In this document: in pieces, positions 1 through 8,425 of the stretch
Layout of the letters: the number at the start of each line of letters is the position of its first letter
Position numbering within the stretch: position 1 is the first letter of the stretch
NCBI GenBank assembly: GCA_947628175.1
Contig: CANQZA010000001.1
Location: 68,883 to 121,549, forward strand
Reading direction: 5' to 3'
Length of the DNA: 52,667 nucleotides
DNA from: an uncultured Clostridia bacterium
Lineage (GTDB): Bacteria > Bacillota > Clostridia > Oscillospirales > Acutalibacteraceae
The notes under the pieces: generated by a model
The model's input: the letters and a program-made list of their open reading frames with translations, nothing else
What the model was told of the DNA's origin: nothing
Databases searched by the model: none
Translations under genes and position numbers: made by a program

Positions 1-900
1 TTTTGAAAGCTCCGCGCAGATTTTAAGGTTTTTCCGCGACTCTTCCATATCACCAAGCTGAAAATACAGGTTTGCCAGATTGCCGTAATTATAAATAACA
101 TGAACCCAGCTTTTTCTGTAATTTCCGTCAGTATAAACGCAATCCAGCACCGCAAGCAGAGTTTGAATCGCCTTTATCTTTTCTTCAAAAGCATTTGCTG
201 CGAAATCGGAGCAATAATTGGTTACGGTACAACCGAAAAGATACATCAGTTCGTCAACAGCACAGCGGCATGCCTCGCGGTGCTTTTCTCCCGGGGGATA
301 GAGATAGGTTGCGGCAAAATCCCCGCTGTTATACATAAGCGGCATTTTATGCAGTATTTTCTCCATATCATCAAGTCCGAGACCGCTTTCGTCAACAAGA
401 CTCATGGATTTACAGTAAGTAGCCATTAAACGCTGCGCCCATATTCTTATACTGTCGTCCGTGCAGAAATTATCAATCCTGTCGTAAACCGACTGTACTT
501 CAGACAAAATAACCGAGCCGTTTTCAAATCCTCCCTTTGTCTTTATCAAAATCTCAAAATACCTTATCAGCAATCTGTAATCTCCGGGAAATTCATGAAC
601 GGCATTTTTCATCATTTCAAGTGCTTTCGGGCTGTCGGTTCTTTGAAGAGCATCATACCGTTCAATGTAGCTGCGTATCTTTTTTTCATTGCTTATTTTG
701 TCAATTCCCAAAAGCAGATCTGTCGTTGTCCCGAAAAACGATGCGACGGCAGACAGCATTTCAATATCGGGATAGCTTTCTCCTCTCTCCCACTTGCTTA
801 CAGCCTGAAAGGATACGCCGAGAAACTCAGCAAGCATTTCCTGCGTGAGATCGTTTTGTTTTCTTAAACTTTTTAAATTTTCACCAAAGTATAGCTTCAT
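1..900 (-). CDS. XRE-family transcriptional regulator, 3' end cut by window edge
   Basis: The frame is open over 300 codons from an ATG at 898-900 to the left edge with no stop, so the C-terminus lies outside the window. Residues about 3-60 form a Cro/C1-type helix-turn-helix (motifs LTQEMLAEFLGVS and QAVSKWERG), the usual DNA-binding head of XRE proteins. The rest is alpha-helical in character with TPR-like stretches (for example YGNLANLYFQLGDMEESRK near the end), as in regulators that sense a ligand or peptide through a helical C-terminal domain. The ribosome site AGGTG lies 5 nt upstream of the start. The gene is divergent from the 1.1 kb promoter and the protease. Its target is unknown; autoregulation is plausible from palindromes in its promoter. 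Frame, start and domain type are secure; the function is not. Confidence 0.88.
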   Translation of the reverse strand, partial: MKLYFGENLKSLRKQNDLTQEMLAEFLGVSFQAVSKWERGESYPDIEMLSAVASFFGTTTDLLLGIDKISNEKKIRSYIERYDALQRTDSPKALEMMKNAVHEFPGDYRLLIRYFEILIKTKGGFENGSVILSEVQSVYDRIDNFCTDDSIRIWAQRLMATYCKSMSLVDESGLGLDDMEKILHKMPLMYNSGDFAATYLYPPGEKHREACRCAVDELMYLFGCTVTNYCSDFAANAFEEKIKAIQTLLAVLDCVYTDGNYRKSWVHVIYNYGNLANLYFQLGDMEESRKNLKICAELSK

Positions 901-921
901 AAATTCACCTCAAAATGGATT

Positions 922-972
922 CAGCGGTACCTGCTGTAACTACATAATAGCTTGTTTCGCGTACCTGTACAA
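922..972 (-). promoter_or_regulatory. Promoter and candidate operators of the XRE gene
   Basis: On the minus strand, TTGTAC (967-972) and TATTAT (944-949) are separated by exactly 17 bp. Two GGTAC-containing inverted repeats flank the -10 box: GTACCTGTAC at 961-970, overlapping the -35, and CAGCGGTACCTGCTG at 922-936, just downstream of the transcription start. Their placement suits autorepression by the XRE protein; this is inference. Confidence 0.55.
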
Positions 973-1128
973 TAACTTATTTGTTGAGTGTTTTTCTACC
1001 GTGGTTAGAAATTCTCTTCAGCAAAAAATAATTTTATTTGTAAGTTTTGAATAAAATTCTGTCGATTATATCTGTTATTATGGATAAAAATGTCTTATTT
1101 TCTTTGACAAAAAATTAACAATTTAATA

Positions 1129-1157
1129 TTGACAAAAAATTGTCAATGTGGTACGAT
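1129..1157 (+). promoter_or_regulatory. Promoter for the hairpin RNA region
   Basis: TTGACA at 1129-1134 and TACGAT at 1152-1157 have a 17-bp spacer. The same TTGACAAAAAATT string occurs 25 bp earlier at 1104, and the second copy runs into TGTCAA, giving an imperfect palindrome over the -35. The promoter points into the hairpin at 1180-1250; no good ORF follows within the next 400 bases. Confidence 0.55.
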
Positions 1158-1179
1158 TTAATTAACACACCTTTTCGTG

Positions 1180-1250
1180 AGGTCAAACGCCATAATATGT
1201 TCATATGCTCCGAGAAAATGAACTTATGATGAGCAATTCCTGTTTGACCT
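1180..1250 (+). ncRNA. Putative structured RNA element of unknown class
   Basis: A long imperfect hairpin: outer arms AGGTCAAAC (1180-1188) and GTTTGACCT (1242-1250) pair perfectly. Inside, CATAA (1191-1195) pairs with TTATG (1224-1228) and GTTCAT (1199-1204) with ATGAAC (1218-1223). It lies about 20 nt downstream of a good sigma-A promoter and lacks a clear U tract. It may be a small RNA, a cis-acting leader or a miniature inverted-repeat element; I do not recognise the class. Confidence 0.4.
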
Positions 1251-1402
1251 TATAATATCAACAATTAATATCAACAATGAAATGGTGATTGAGCGAATTG
1301 ACGGATGGGAGGACAGTATTTAAGAAAATAAAAAGCAATAAAGCAAGATATAAATTATGCAGCTATACTGACCTAATTTATTTCAATGACAGAAAATGAT
1401 AA

Positions 1403-1585
1403 AAGATCATCACGAAAGCGTTTGTTCAAAACCCGGCAAACAGATTTTATAAAAGTTTAGGGTTTAAGGTATATAAAACCGATCGTCATCCCATATACTA
1501 TGAAATTGCTTTCAGGAAACGGAATGACGAACAAGGTATGACTACAGAAGAGTTATCCTTATATATCCCGGCGAATGATGAATAA
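1403..1585 (+). pseudogene. C-terminal remnant of a GNAT acetyltransferase
   Basis: In one frame this reads through NPANRFYKSLGFKVYKTD to a TAA at 1583-1585. That is the characteristic last part of a GNAT N-acetyltransferase (the N-x-A-x-x-x-Y-x-x-x-G-F acetyl-CoA-binding helix and following strand). Upstream the frame is closed by TGA and TAA at 1397-1402, and no N-terminal half or start codon is seen. I read it as a decayed or deletion-truncated gene left between the XRE regulator and the protease. Confidence 0.55.
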
Positions 1586-1665
1586 TAAAGAATTGTTTTA
1601 TGTTTTATAGGCTCGGACAGCTTTTGTATTACGGCTGTTATGCAGAATATAAGGAGAGAAAATAT

Positions 1666-4008
1666 ATGAAAAAATATATTTCAGTTACTCTTGCCGTGAT
1701 GCTGTTCATTACGATTACAACATCATGTTTTATGATTCCCGTCATAAAAAACAGAAAAGAACCCCTGCCTCTTGCCAGTTATGAAGAGGTTAAAAAGTAC
1801 TGCGATCAAATTAAAGAAATGAGTTTTGAAAAAAATGCCGTTGACAGCCGTCTTATTGTTATGGCAAACAAAAAAATAGACTTCCGGGACGCAGTGCAGT
1901 CAGCCGAATGCAGCGACGGCAGCTATGTATTGCAATATAAAAACAGAAAACAGGCGGAAGAAGCACTTGAATATTATAACAGCAAGAGTTATGTTCTGGC
2001 TGCCTGCTTTGATTGTTTAACGGACATACAGCTCTCATCAACGGATCCCGGAAATTTCAGCTCTAATACATACAGTGTTACCAACAGTAATATTGACGAT
2101 GCATATAAACTCTTAGACGAAAATAATATAGATCTGCCCGAAATAAGAGTAGGTATTGTGGATACCGGCGTGGCGGTAAATGATATTACTTCCAATCGGC
2201 TTTTGGATGGTTACTCCTATCTGAACGGTTATAATATAAACGGAACACAGATTCCCGCCACATCAAAAGGCTATCACGGAACATCAACTGCCGGAACCGT
2301 AATCAGAAACACGCTTGATAATGTTAAAATATGCAGCTATCAATTCACTAACGGAGAAGACGGAGACTCCGGACTATCCATAATCGCAAGCGCATTTCAG
2401 CTTGCAGCCGCTCAGGGATGTAATATTATAAATCTAAGTGCTCATATTCCGTATGATATTAATGATCCCATATCTGAAATGAATTATAACAGCCATCTTT
2501 TATTAATGAATCTCATCATCAAGCAGATTAAAAATTTGGGTTGTCATATCGTATGCAGTGCGGGCAATGACAATAAAGAGTTGAATGATTTATACTATCT
2601 GCCGCAAAAATGCGACAATATACTGGTTGCCGGAGCAAATGATTTAAAAAACATAAAGGCATCATACAGTAACTACGGTTCATTGGTTGACATCTACACG
2701 CTCGGTAACAATGTAAGCACCTGTAATGTTAACGGCAGCCTGACCGAGAATTTCAGCGGCACTTCAGCATCATCCCCCATACTCGCATCGTTATGTACAA
2801 TACTGCTGGCAGTCAATCCCGATATTACCGATGATGAAATTGTATCGCTCTTGCGTAACACGGGGTACGGATTTAATGAAGAAAAGGGTACAGCAGCTTA
2901 TACAATTGCGGATGCTTATGAGGCTGTCAAAAACCTTCTCGCTTCCAACGGTCTGAATAAGGCTCAATTCACTTATAAAATAACAAAAGATGAAACTACC
3001 AATAACGCCATTTTAACAATAAACGCTCCGGATGACACAAAAATCTGCTACAGAAAAAACAGCGCAAGCACAATATATCTAAAGCCTTATGTCGAACAAT
3101 ATAATAAACCTCTGAGATTTTCCTCCGGCGGACTGGTAAGTGTCTGCGCATACTCTCCCGGCAAAGAAAAAAATTATAAACTGATAAGAATACCCAACTT
3201 TAATTCTTCAGAATATTCGGTTATCAAAGCGGATAAAAGCAGCAGCGGTCTGAATACGCTCAGTAATTATAACACCTCGGAAAAATGCGTTGAAGTCCCT
3301 GAATACGCGGACGGAGTTCAAATTCAGGAAATTGGGGAATATTGCTTTATGGGCAATAAAAACATAGAAAAGGTGGTTTTGCCTGAAAGTGTTACCAAAA
3401 TCGGCGCATTTGCGTTTTCAAACTGCCCGAACCTCAAAACAGTTATTGCAAGCGGCGTAACGGAATGCGGAAGATATTGCTTCAGTAACTGCAACAAGCT
3501 TACGCGTCTGTCATTGCCGAAACTCCAAGACGGCAACACCTCTATTCTTGAAAACTGTGAAAGCTTAAAGCTGCTTGAAAGCGGCTGCATGTCTTTTAAT
3601 TATAACAGGTCCTATTATAATTGCAGGTCACTTAAGATGATTTTTGCGGACTATCTTCATGATATGGATATTGAAATCAATAAAAATGCAGTTCTCGGCA
3701 CTGCATTGACACTTCTTACAGACAACCCCGTCACAAACGCTGATAACGCGGGCGTAACCGTGATAAAAACTCTTGACGGACACACCTGCGAGTATATGTG
3801 TGAGGATAATTATGACAGTACATACTCCTATTACTGTCTCTGGTGCTGGAAGGAGCAGAAATACTCCGCAAGCGATTTGTTAACTTTATGGAACCCGACC
3901 TATATTAACAAAGCCCCTTCAAGTTACGGCAACGGATATCTGCTTGATGTTAACTGTGATAATATTATCAATATAAAAGACTTCGCAATGATAAATAAAA
4001 ATGTTTAA
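1666..4008 (+). CDS. Secreted subtilisin-like (S8) serine protease with LRR_5 repeat and half-dockerin tail
   Basis: A 780-residue exported protease. The ATG at 1666 is chosen because AAGGAG lies at 1651-1656 and a signal peptide (lysines, then a hydrophobic run) begins there; an in-frame ATG at 1600 has no ribosome site. The S8 triad is complete: Asp166 in VGIVDTG, His204 in GYHGTSTAG, Ser367 in FSGTSASSP, with oxyanion Asn301 in SAGNDN. After the catalytic domain (to about residue 430) comes a beta-rich region, then at about 550-630 a BspA-type leucine-rich repeat (IGEYCFMG, LPESVTKIGAFAFSNC). The end (about 759-780) is one dockerin-like calcium loop, DVNCDNIINIKDFAMINK, and stops after the first half. 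Likely role: surface or extracellular proteolysis of host or dietary protein; substrate unknown. Alone in its transcription unit. Confidence 0.9.
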   Translation: MKKYISVTLAVMLFITITTSCFMIPVIKNRKEPLPLASYEEVKKYCDQIKEMSFEKNAVDSRLIVMANKKIDFRDAVQSAECSDGSYVLQYKNRKQAEEALEYYNSKSYVLAACFDCLTDIQLSSTDPGNFSSNTYSVTNSNIDDAYKLLDENNIDLPEIRVGIVDTGVAVNDITSNRLLDGYSYLNGYNINGTQIPATSKGYHGTSTAGTVIRNTLDNVKICSYQFTNGEDGDSGLSIIASAFQLAAAQGCNIINLSAHIPYDINDPISEMNYNSHLLLMNLIIKQIKNLGCHIVCSAGNDNKELNDLYYLPQKCDNILVAGANDLKNIKASYSNYGSLVDIYTLGNNVSTCNVNGSLTENFSGTSASSPILASLCTILLAVNPDITDDEIVSLLRNTGYGFNEEKGTAAYTIADAYEAVKNLLASNGLNKAQFTYKITKDETTNNAILTINAPDDTKICYRKNSASTIYLKPYVEQYNKPLRFSSGGLVSVCAYSPGKEKNYKLIRIPNFNSSEYSVIKADKSSSGLNTLSNYNTSEKCVEVPEYADGVQIQEIGEYCFMGNKNIEKVVLPESVTKIGAFAFSNCPNLKTVIASGVTECGRYCFSNCNKLTRLSLPKLQDGNTSILENCESLKLLESGCMSFNYNRSYYNCRSLKMIFADYLHDMDIEINKNAVLGTALTLLTDNPVTNADNAGVTVIKTLDGHTCEYMCEDNYDSTYSYYCLWCWKEQKYSASDLLTLWNPTYINKAPSSYGNGYLLDVNCDNIINIKDFAMINKNV

Positions 4009-4032
4009 TTTTTTCAGTTCAGGTCAGAACCA

Positions 4033-4069
4033 AAAGGCAGACAGATGAAAATTACATTTGTCTGCCTTT
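4033..4069 (+). terminator. Hairpin terminator after the protease gene
   Basis: An 11-bp perfect stem AAAGGCAGACA (4033-4043) / TGTCTGCCTTT (4059-4069) lies 24 nt past the stop codon. The U tract is weak (TTTGCTTA), so termination may be partial. Confidence 0.6.
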
Positions 4070-4129
4070 GCTTATTGCCAAAATTCCTATAAGGTTTTAT
4101 ATTATTTCCATTTTTAAGGCGGAAAAGGC

Positions 4130-4158
4130 TTGCTTAATTTTATAAATATTCGTATACT
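4130..4158 (+). promoter_or_regulatory. Promoter of the ClC gene
   Basis: TTGCTT (4130-4135) and TATACT (4153-4158), spacer 17 bp, 34 nt upstream of the ATG at 4193. Confidence 0.55.
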
Positions 4159-4192
4159 TAGATTGTAAAAATAAGTATGACGGCGCAGAAAA

Positions 4193-5758
4193 ATGAAAGA
4201 AAAAGAAAAAACCACACTCAGAAAAATTGAATATCATAAAAAGGAAAGTATTTACCTTATCGTAAGAGGAATTGAGGTCGGTATAGCGGCGGGGCTTATT
4301 TCCGTATTTTACAGATTCATTCTGACAAACGCGGAAGCACTGCTTTTAAAAGCCGCCGACTTTGCAAAAGAGAGCACACTGAAAGGTATAATATGGTTTG
4401 CAATATTGGCACTGATGGGTCTTTGCGTGGCAAAAATAATTCAATGGGAGCCTATGTCCGCCGGAAGCGGCATACCGCAAGTCAGCGGTGAAATCAAAGG
4501 TGATCTTTCGCAATGCTGGTGGCGTGTCATCATAGCCAAGATTGCTGGCGGAACATTATCCATTCTCAGCGGACTTTCACTCGGCCGGGAGGGACCGAGC
4601 ATCCAGCTCGGTGCCATGGCAGGCAAGGGCGCCGCGCTGATTACCAAAGCGGATAAGACAAGCGAGCTCAGAATGATAAGCTGCGGAGGAGGAGCAGGCT
4701 TGGCCGCCGCGTTCAATGCCCCTCTCGCGGGCGTTATGTTTATCCTTGAGGAAATACACAGAACAATTGACAAAAGCATAATCTGTATGGGAATTGTCGC
4801 CTGCATCACTGCCGACTTTGTGTCAAAAATATTCTTCGGACAGGATAATATCTTCTCATATGAAACTGCCAATATTCCTCTCAGATATTACTGGCTTCTT
4901 TTTATTTTAGGCGCGCTTCTTGGTCTTTTGGGCTGCGGATATAACATAATCATGAGCAGGGGGCAGGATATTTTTAAAAAGCTTAATAAAATACCCCTTG
5001 CACTGAAAATGACTGCTGTATTTATTACAGGCGGTCTCATTGCTCTTTTTATCCCCGAAATAACAGGCGGCGGTCATGAAATGGTTGTGCTGCTGATGAA
5101 AAACAAGCCCAAAATCACGGTTTTAGTCTTCTTACTGATTGCAAAATTTGCATTTTCCGTTATCAGCTTCGGCTCCGGCGCACCGGGAGGAATTTTCTTT
5201 CCCCTGCTGATTTTGGGAACATATATCGGTGCCGTTTATGCAAATATTTTTATACCGCTTTTTAATCTCGACGAAAATTTATGGCAGGAATTTGTCGTTA
5301 TTTCAATGGCGGGAATGTTTGCATCAATTGTCAGAGCACCGCTTACAGGAATCATTCTTGTATTTGAAATGACGGGAAATCTTGAGAGCCTGCTGCCGTT
5401 AGCAACAGTAAGCCTGATAAGCTACGCGGCTGCCAATCTCATCGGCGTTAATCCTATATATGAAACTCTGCTTGAAAAAATTTTAATCTCGAATCCGAAG
5501 AAGCCCGAATTTCACAATGAAAACGAAAAGGTGGTTAAAACATACATTATTCCTGTCGGAAGTCCAATCAATAAAAAAGCAATTATGGATATTGACTGGG
5601 GAAAGCATTGTCTTGTTGTAAGCATTGACAGAAACGATGTGTCAATCACCCCTAAAGGCGAAACGGTGTTAAAGGAGGGTGACGAACTCGTTATCCTTAT
5701 CAGTCAGCGGCATTTCTCAAAAGACAGTGAAAGACTTGAAAAAATGATAAACGGGTAG
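4193..5758 (+). CDS. ClC-family chloride channel / H+-Cl- exchanger with TrkA-C domain
   Basis: A 521-residue membrane protein that moves chloride across the cytoplasmic membrane. The ClC signatures are present in order: GSGIP (residues 91-95), GREGP (131-135, with gating Glu133), and GSGAPGGIFFP in the second half. Glu187 in FILEE aligns with the internal proton glutamate of E. coli ClC-ec1 (family knowledge), which favours a proton-coupled exchanger over a pure channel. About ten hydrophobic segments are followed by a soluble tail (about 435-518) that reads as a TrkA-C/RCK_C domain, a likely ligand-binding regulatory module. The ribosome site is weak. The gene is monocistronic between two terminators. 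Likely roles are acid resistance or chloride and pH homeostasis. Confidence 0.92.
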   Translation: MKEKEKTTLRKIEYHKKESIYLIVRGIEVGIAAGLISVFYRFILTNAEALLLKAADFAKESTLKGIIWFAILALMGLCVAKIIQWEPMSAGSGIPQVSGEIKGDLSQCWWRVIIAKIAGGTLSILSGLSLGREGPSIQLGAMAGKGAALITKADKTSELRMISCGGGAGLAAAFNAPLAGVMFILEEIHRTIDKSIICMGIVACITADFVSKIFFGQDNIFSYETANIPLRYYWLLFILGALLGLLGCGYNIIMSRGQDIFKKLNKIPLALKMTAVFITGGLIALFIPEITGGGHEMVVLLMKNKPKITVLVFLLIAKFAFSVISFGSGAPGGIFFPLLILGTYIGAVYANIFIPLFNLDENLWQEFVVISMAGMFASIVRAPLTGIILVFEMTGNLESLLPLATVSLISYAAANLIGVNPIYETLLEKILISNPKKPEFHNENEKVVKTYIIPVGSPINKKAIMDIDWGKHCLVVSIDRNDVSITPKGETVLKEGDELVILISQRHFSKDSERLEKMING

Positions 5759-5817
5759 ATTTTCTCAAATCCCAAGTTTGTTTGTGTTGAAAGCAACCTT
5801 TCTTAAAATTGAATTTC

Positions 5818-5844
5818 AGGACACGCAAAGCGTGTCCTTTTTTT
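5818..5844 (+). terminator. Intrinsic terminator after the ClC gene
   Basis: AGGACACGC / GCGTGTCCT perfect 9-bp stem with an AAA loop, followed by a run of T residues. Confidence 0.9.
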
Positions 5845-6262
5845 GCTCGTTTTTAAGCACAGCCCCATAGGATATTTTTAATAAGGAATAATATTTTGAA
5901 GGAACTTAAACGGAGTTTTATTAGCAAGTCAAAAAATACAAATGTTGAATGAACGAGATTGAGGACAATCATACTGAATCCGTATGGTGTCTGTTGACAT
6001 CTGCCAAGATTTTGTACATTTCGGCAAAAAAAGATTGAAGAAAAGTGGTATTAATAGCAATATTCCTAATCCCATTCATAGCAATCCACAAAATTTGAAC
6101 ATAAAAAAGAGATGCCTTTCCATTCGGAAAAACATCTCTGATACATATAAATTTGTTGCTTGTGTGTTACTTATAACTGGGTATCCACAACTTTTCAGTC
6201 CATCTGACAACTCCAAAAGCCCTGTAAATAGAGGCTTTGAGCGGTCGTGAGAATTTTGCAGA
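5845..6262. other. 418-bp intergenic stretch without a supported gene
   Basis: AT-rich sequence between the ClC terminator and the 3' end of rpsI. The only signal I can support is the rpsI terminator at 6105-6140. An 88-codon plus-strand ORF (5984-6250) overlaps that terminator, has no ribosome site and has a composition unlike neighbouring proteins, so I do not call it. Short coding-like scraps could be decayed genes but match nothing I recognise. Confidence 0.5.
6105..6140 (-). terminator. Intrinsic terminator of the rplM-rpsI operon
   Basis: Read on the minus strand, AGAGATG pairs with CATCTCT, extended inward by TTTCC/GGAAA around a GAAT loop, and is followed by TTTTTT. It lies about 120 nt beyond the rpsI stop, giving the operon a long 3' untranslated region. 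Confidence 0.8.
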
Positions 6263-6661
6263 TTATCTCTTTGAGAACTGAGGCGCACGGCGGGCTTTTT
6301 TAAGACCCGGCTTCTTTCTTTCCTTCATACGAGGATCACGGGTAAGGAAGCCTGCTTTTTTAAGCGCCGGGCGGAGTGCCTCGTCATACTGGAGAAGCGC
6401 TCTTGCTACACCGTGGCGGATTGCACCTGCCTGACCTGTTACGCCGCCGCCGTTTACGCGGCATACGATATCAAACTTCTCTGTTGTCTCTGTAAGTGCG
6501 AGAGGCTGACGGACGATGAGTTTGAGTGTTTCAAGACCGAAATAATCGTCAATATCTCTGTCGTTAATTGTAATTTTGCCGGTACCTGCATAAACGCGTA
6601 CGCGGGCAACAGATTCTTTTCTTCTGCCTGTTCCGTAGAAATAAGGATTTGTTTCGTACAT
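6263..6661 (-). CDS. rpsI: 30S ribosomal protein S9
   Basis: A 132-residue protein of the small ribosomal subunit. The N-terminus carries the family signature [20 protein letters not shown]; the middle has [19 protein letters not shown]; and the lysine/arginine-rich tail ends in QFSKR, which in S9 reaches the P-site tRNA. Length and ends are full. The ribosome site GGAGGT (6671-6676) nearly abuts the rplM stop (6678-6680), 16 bp before the rpsI start, consistent with the conserved rplM-rpsI operon and coupled expression. Confidence 0.98.
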   Translation of the reverse strand: MYETNPYFYGTGRRKESVARVRVYAGTGKITINDRDIDDYFGLETLKLIVRQPLALTETTEKFDIVCRVNGGGVTGQAGAIRHGVARALLQYDEALRPALKKAGFLTRDPRMKERKKPGLKKARRAPQFSKR

Positions 6662-6677
6662 AGTTCAGATACCTCCC

Positions 6678-7106
6678 TTACATTTCCCAAGCCTCAGGCA
6701 TCTGAGCCTGATGCTTATGCTGTGCACCCTTATAGATATGGCATCTTGTAAGCTGCTTTCTGCCGAGTGTAGTATCGGGAATCATACCCTTAACAGCAAG
6801 CTTCATCGCAAAATCGCTTTTTTCTTCCATAAGTGTGCCGTACTTAACTTCTTTAAGATTGCCGATATAACCTGTATGGTGCTGATAAAGCTTCTTATTG
6901 AGCTTGTCACCTGTGAGAACAGCCTTATCGGTATTGATAATAATAACGAAATCGCCGCAGTCAACATGCGGTGTGAACAACGGCTTGTGCTTTCCTCTGA
7001 GGAGAACTGCAGCTTCGCTTGCTACGCGTCCGAGAGGCTTGTCAGCAGCGTCAATGACATACCACTTGCGCTCGATATCGTCAGCTTTTGGCATAAATGT
7101 TGACAT
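6678..7106 (-). CDS. rplM: 50S ribosomal protein L13
   Basis: A 142-residue large-subunit protein. Signatures are RKWYVIDAADKPLGRVAS, LLRGKHKPLFTPHVDCGDFVIIIN and MIPDTTLGRKQLTRCHIYKG, all typical of L13. The start is the ATG at 7104-7106, 9 nt after GGAGG; an in-frame TTG two codons earlier is less well placed. It is the first gene of the two-gene operon with rpsI and is driven by a very good promoter. I looked for a clear L13-type leader hairpin in the roughly 50-nt leader and saw none. Confidence 0.98.
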   Translation of the reverse strand: MSTFMPKADDIERKWYVIDAADKPLGRVASEAAVLLRGKHKPLFTPHVDCGDFVIIINTDKAVLTGDKLNKKLYQHHTGYIGNLKEVKYGTLMEEKSDFAMKLAVKGMIPDTTLGRKQLTRCHIYKGAQHKHQAQMPEAWEM

Positions 7107-7158
7107 AATCAATATCCTCCGTTAATGAATTTGAAAGTCTCTTTTCTTTTGCCGGAAT

Positions 7159-7187
7159 ATAATAACACAGAGGGCTTTTTGAGTCAA
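7159..7187 (-). promoter_or_regulatory. Promoter of rplM-rpsI
   Basis: Minus strand TTGACT (7182-7187) and TATTAT (7159-7164), spacer exactly 17 bp, about 50 bp upstream of the rplM start. Confidence 0.8.
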
Positions 7188-7299
7188 TAGTATTTTCAAA
7201 ATAATTTTATTTTTATAGGTTGTTTCTCTCATTTTCTCACTTTTTCTCTTCTATACAAGTAAAAAGCTCATTTATAATTTACAAAAAAGGAGGCAAATC

Positions 7300-7500
7300 A
7301 TGGACGGCTGTTCGCTTAATTTAACGGTTTCCGCTCTTGCGTGTGCGATTGCAAAGGATAAAACAAACGATGAACTTACCCTTTTATCTGTATTTTTCAC
7401 CCAACTCGGCGATTCACTTGCAACAATAGCGGCAGGTGATTCCATCTGCTGTAATTCCGACAGCAGCCAAAACAAGAACAGTAATATAAATATTTCTTGA
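7300..7500 (+). CDS. Small conserved protein, DUF6774-like
   Basis: A 66-residue protein with a near-perfect ribosome site (AAGGAGG, 7 nt from the ATG). It has a helical, mildly hydrophobic body with LTVSALACAIAK and LLSVFFTQLGDSLATIAA followed by a polar serine/asparagine tail. This resembles the small Firmicutes DUF6774 proteins as I remember them; the match is from memory of the pattern and no function is known. Paired cysteines occur near the end (ICC). The metF promoter overlaps its stop codon, so it is expressed separately from the methionine operon, though read-through is possible. Confidence 0.72.
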   Translation: MDGCSLNLTVSALACAIAKDKTNDELTLLSVFFTQLGDSLATIAAGDSICCNSDSSQNKNSNINIS

Positions 7501-7525
7501 ATTCCTACCTTTTCAGTAGTATAAT
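7497..7525 (+). promoter_or_regulatory. Promoter of the metF-metH operon
   Basis: TTGAAT (7497-7502), 17-bp spacer, TATAAT (7520-7525). The -35 overlaps the TGA of the preceding small gene. Confidence 0.75.
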
Positions 7526-7526
7526 A

Positions 7527-7549
7527 CACCTATATTGCAAAAATAGGTG
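7527..7549 (+). promoter_or_regulatory. Inverted repeat over the metF transcription start and ribosome site
   Basis: CACCTAT (7527-7533) and ATAGGTG (7543-7549) form perfect 7-bp arms around a 9-nt loop. The left arm lies at the predicted transcription start and the right arm is the metF Shine-Dalgarno region. As DNA it could be an operator; as RNA only part of the left arm would be transcribed. No S-box or T-box fold is seen. Confidence 0.5.
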
Positions 7550-7558
7550 GTACATAGT

Positions 7559-8425
7559 ATGAAAATCAGTCAAATATTAAAAAACAAAAAGGTTACCGTA
7601 TCCTTTGAAGTGTTTCCTCCAAAGGAATGGGCAAAAATTGAGGACACGAAAGCCATTATCAAAGAGATGGTGAAAGACAAACCTGATTTTATAAGTGTTA
7701 CATACGGTGCGTCGGGAACGAAGAGCGGATATACTACCGAGATTGCAAATGCGATTTCGCAGGGAGGCACATGTGCACTTGCGCACCTCACCTGCCTGAC
7801 ATCAACGAGAGAAAAGATTGACACTGCTATAAATGAAATGCGTGCAAACGGAATAGAGAATATCCTTGCTCTGAGAGGCGATATACCGAAAGATTTTGTT
7901 TTTTCACAGAGCCAGTATTTTCACTATGCATATGAGCTTGTAAATGAGATTAAGGAAAAGGGTGATTTTTGTATCGGGGGAGCATGCTATCCGGAAACAC
8001 ATCCCGAATCCGTAAACAGAATTGACGACATTGAACACCTGAAGAATAAGGTTGACTGCGGTCTTGATTTTTTGACAAGCCAGATGTTTTTCGACAACAA
8101 CAAATTTTTTGATTTTTGTGAAATCTGTGCGATTAAGGGCATCAACATTCCGATTATCGCAGGAATTATGCCTATAACAAACGCATCATACATAAAAAAA
8201 AGCATAGAGCTTTCAAACTGCTCTCTGCCGAAAAAATTTGTAAAAATAATGGAGCGTTTCGGTGATAATCCCCAGGCGATGAAGCAGGCAGGAATCGTTT
8301 ATGCCACAGAACAGATTATCGACCTTATGGCAAACGGCGTCAATCACATCCATATATACACAATGAACAAGCCTGATATCGCGCATAAAATTGTTGAGGG
8401 GCTGTCGGCAGTCATCCATGAATAG
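7559..8425 (+). CDS. metF: 5,10-methylenetetrahydrofolate reductase
   Basis: A 288-residue flavoenzyme that reduces 5,10-methylene-THF to 5-methyl-THF, the methyl donor for methionine synthase. Family motifs: VSFEVFPPK at the N-terminus (catalytic Glu), FISVTYGASGT, AHLTCL, LALRGDIPKD, GGACYPETHPES, DFLTSQMFFDN and PIIAGIMPI. Length is that of the short bacterial MetF without a regulatory domain. The ATG at 7559 is preferred over an in-frame GTG at 7547 that lies inside the ribosome site. It is the first gene of a tightly overlapping operon with the B12-reactivation protein and metH, so its product is used directly by the operon's last enzyme. Confidence 0.96.
   Translation: MKISQILKNKKVTVSFEVFPPKEWAKIEDTKAIIKEMVKDKPDFISVTYGASGTKSGYTTEIANAISQGGTCALAHLTCLTSTREKIDTAINEMRANGIENILALRGDIPKDFVFSQSQYFHYAYELVNEIKEKGDFCIGGACYPETHPESVNRIDDIEHLKNKVDCGLDFLTSQMFFDNNKFFDFCEICAIKGINIPIIAGIMPITNASYIKKSIELSNCSLPKKFVKIMERFGDNPQAMKQAGIVYATEQIIDLMANGVNHIHIYTMNKPDIAHKIVEGLSAVIHE

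Noticed and set aside
5984-6250. 88-codon plus-strand ORF
   Set aside because: No ribosome site, runs across the rpsI terminator hairpin, and its composition is unlike neighbouring proteins.
7240-7560. SAM (S-box) riboswitch or T-box before metF
   Set aside because: No conserved S-box core or T-box TGGNACC element is present, and the predicted transcript leader is only about 25 nt.
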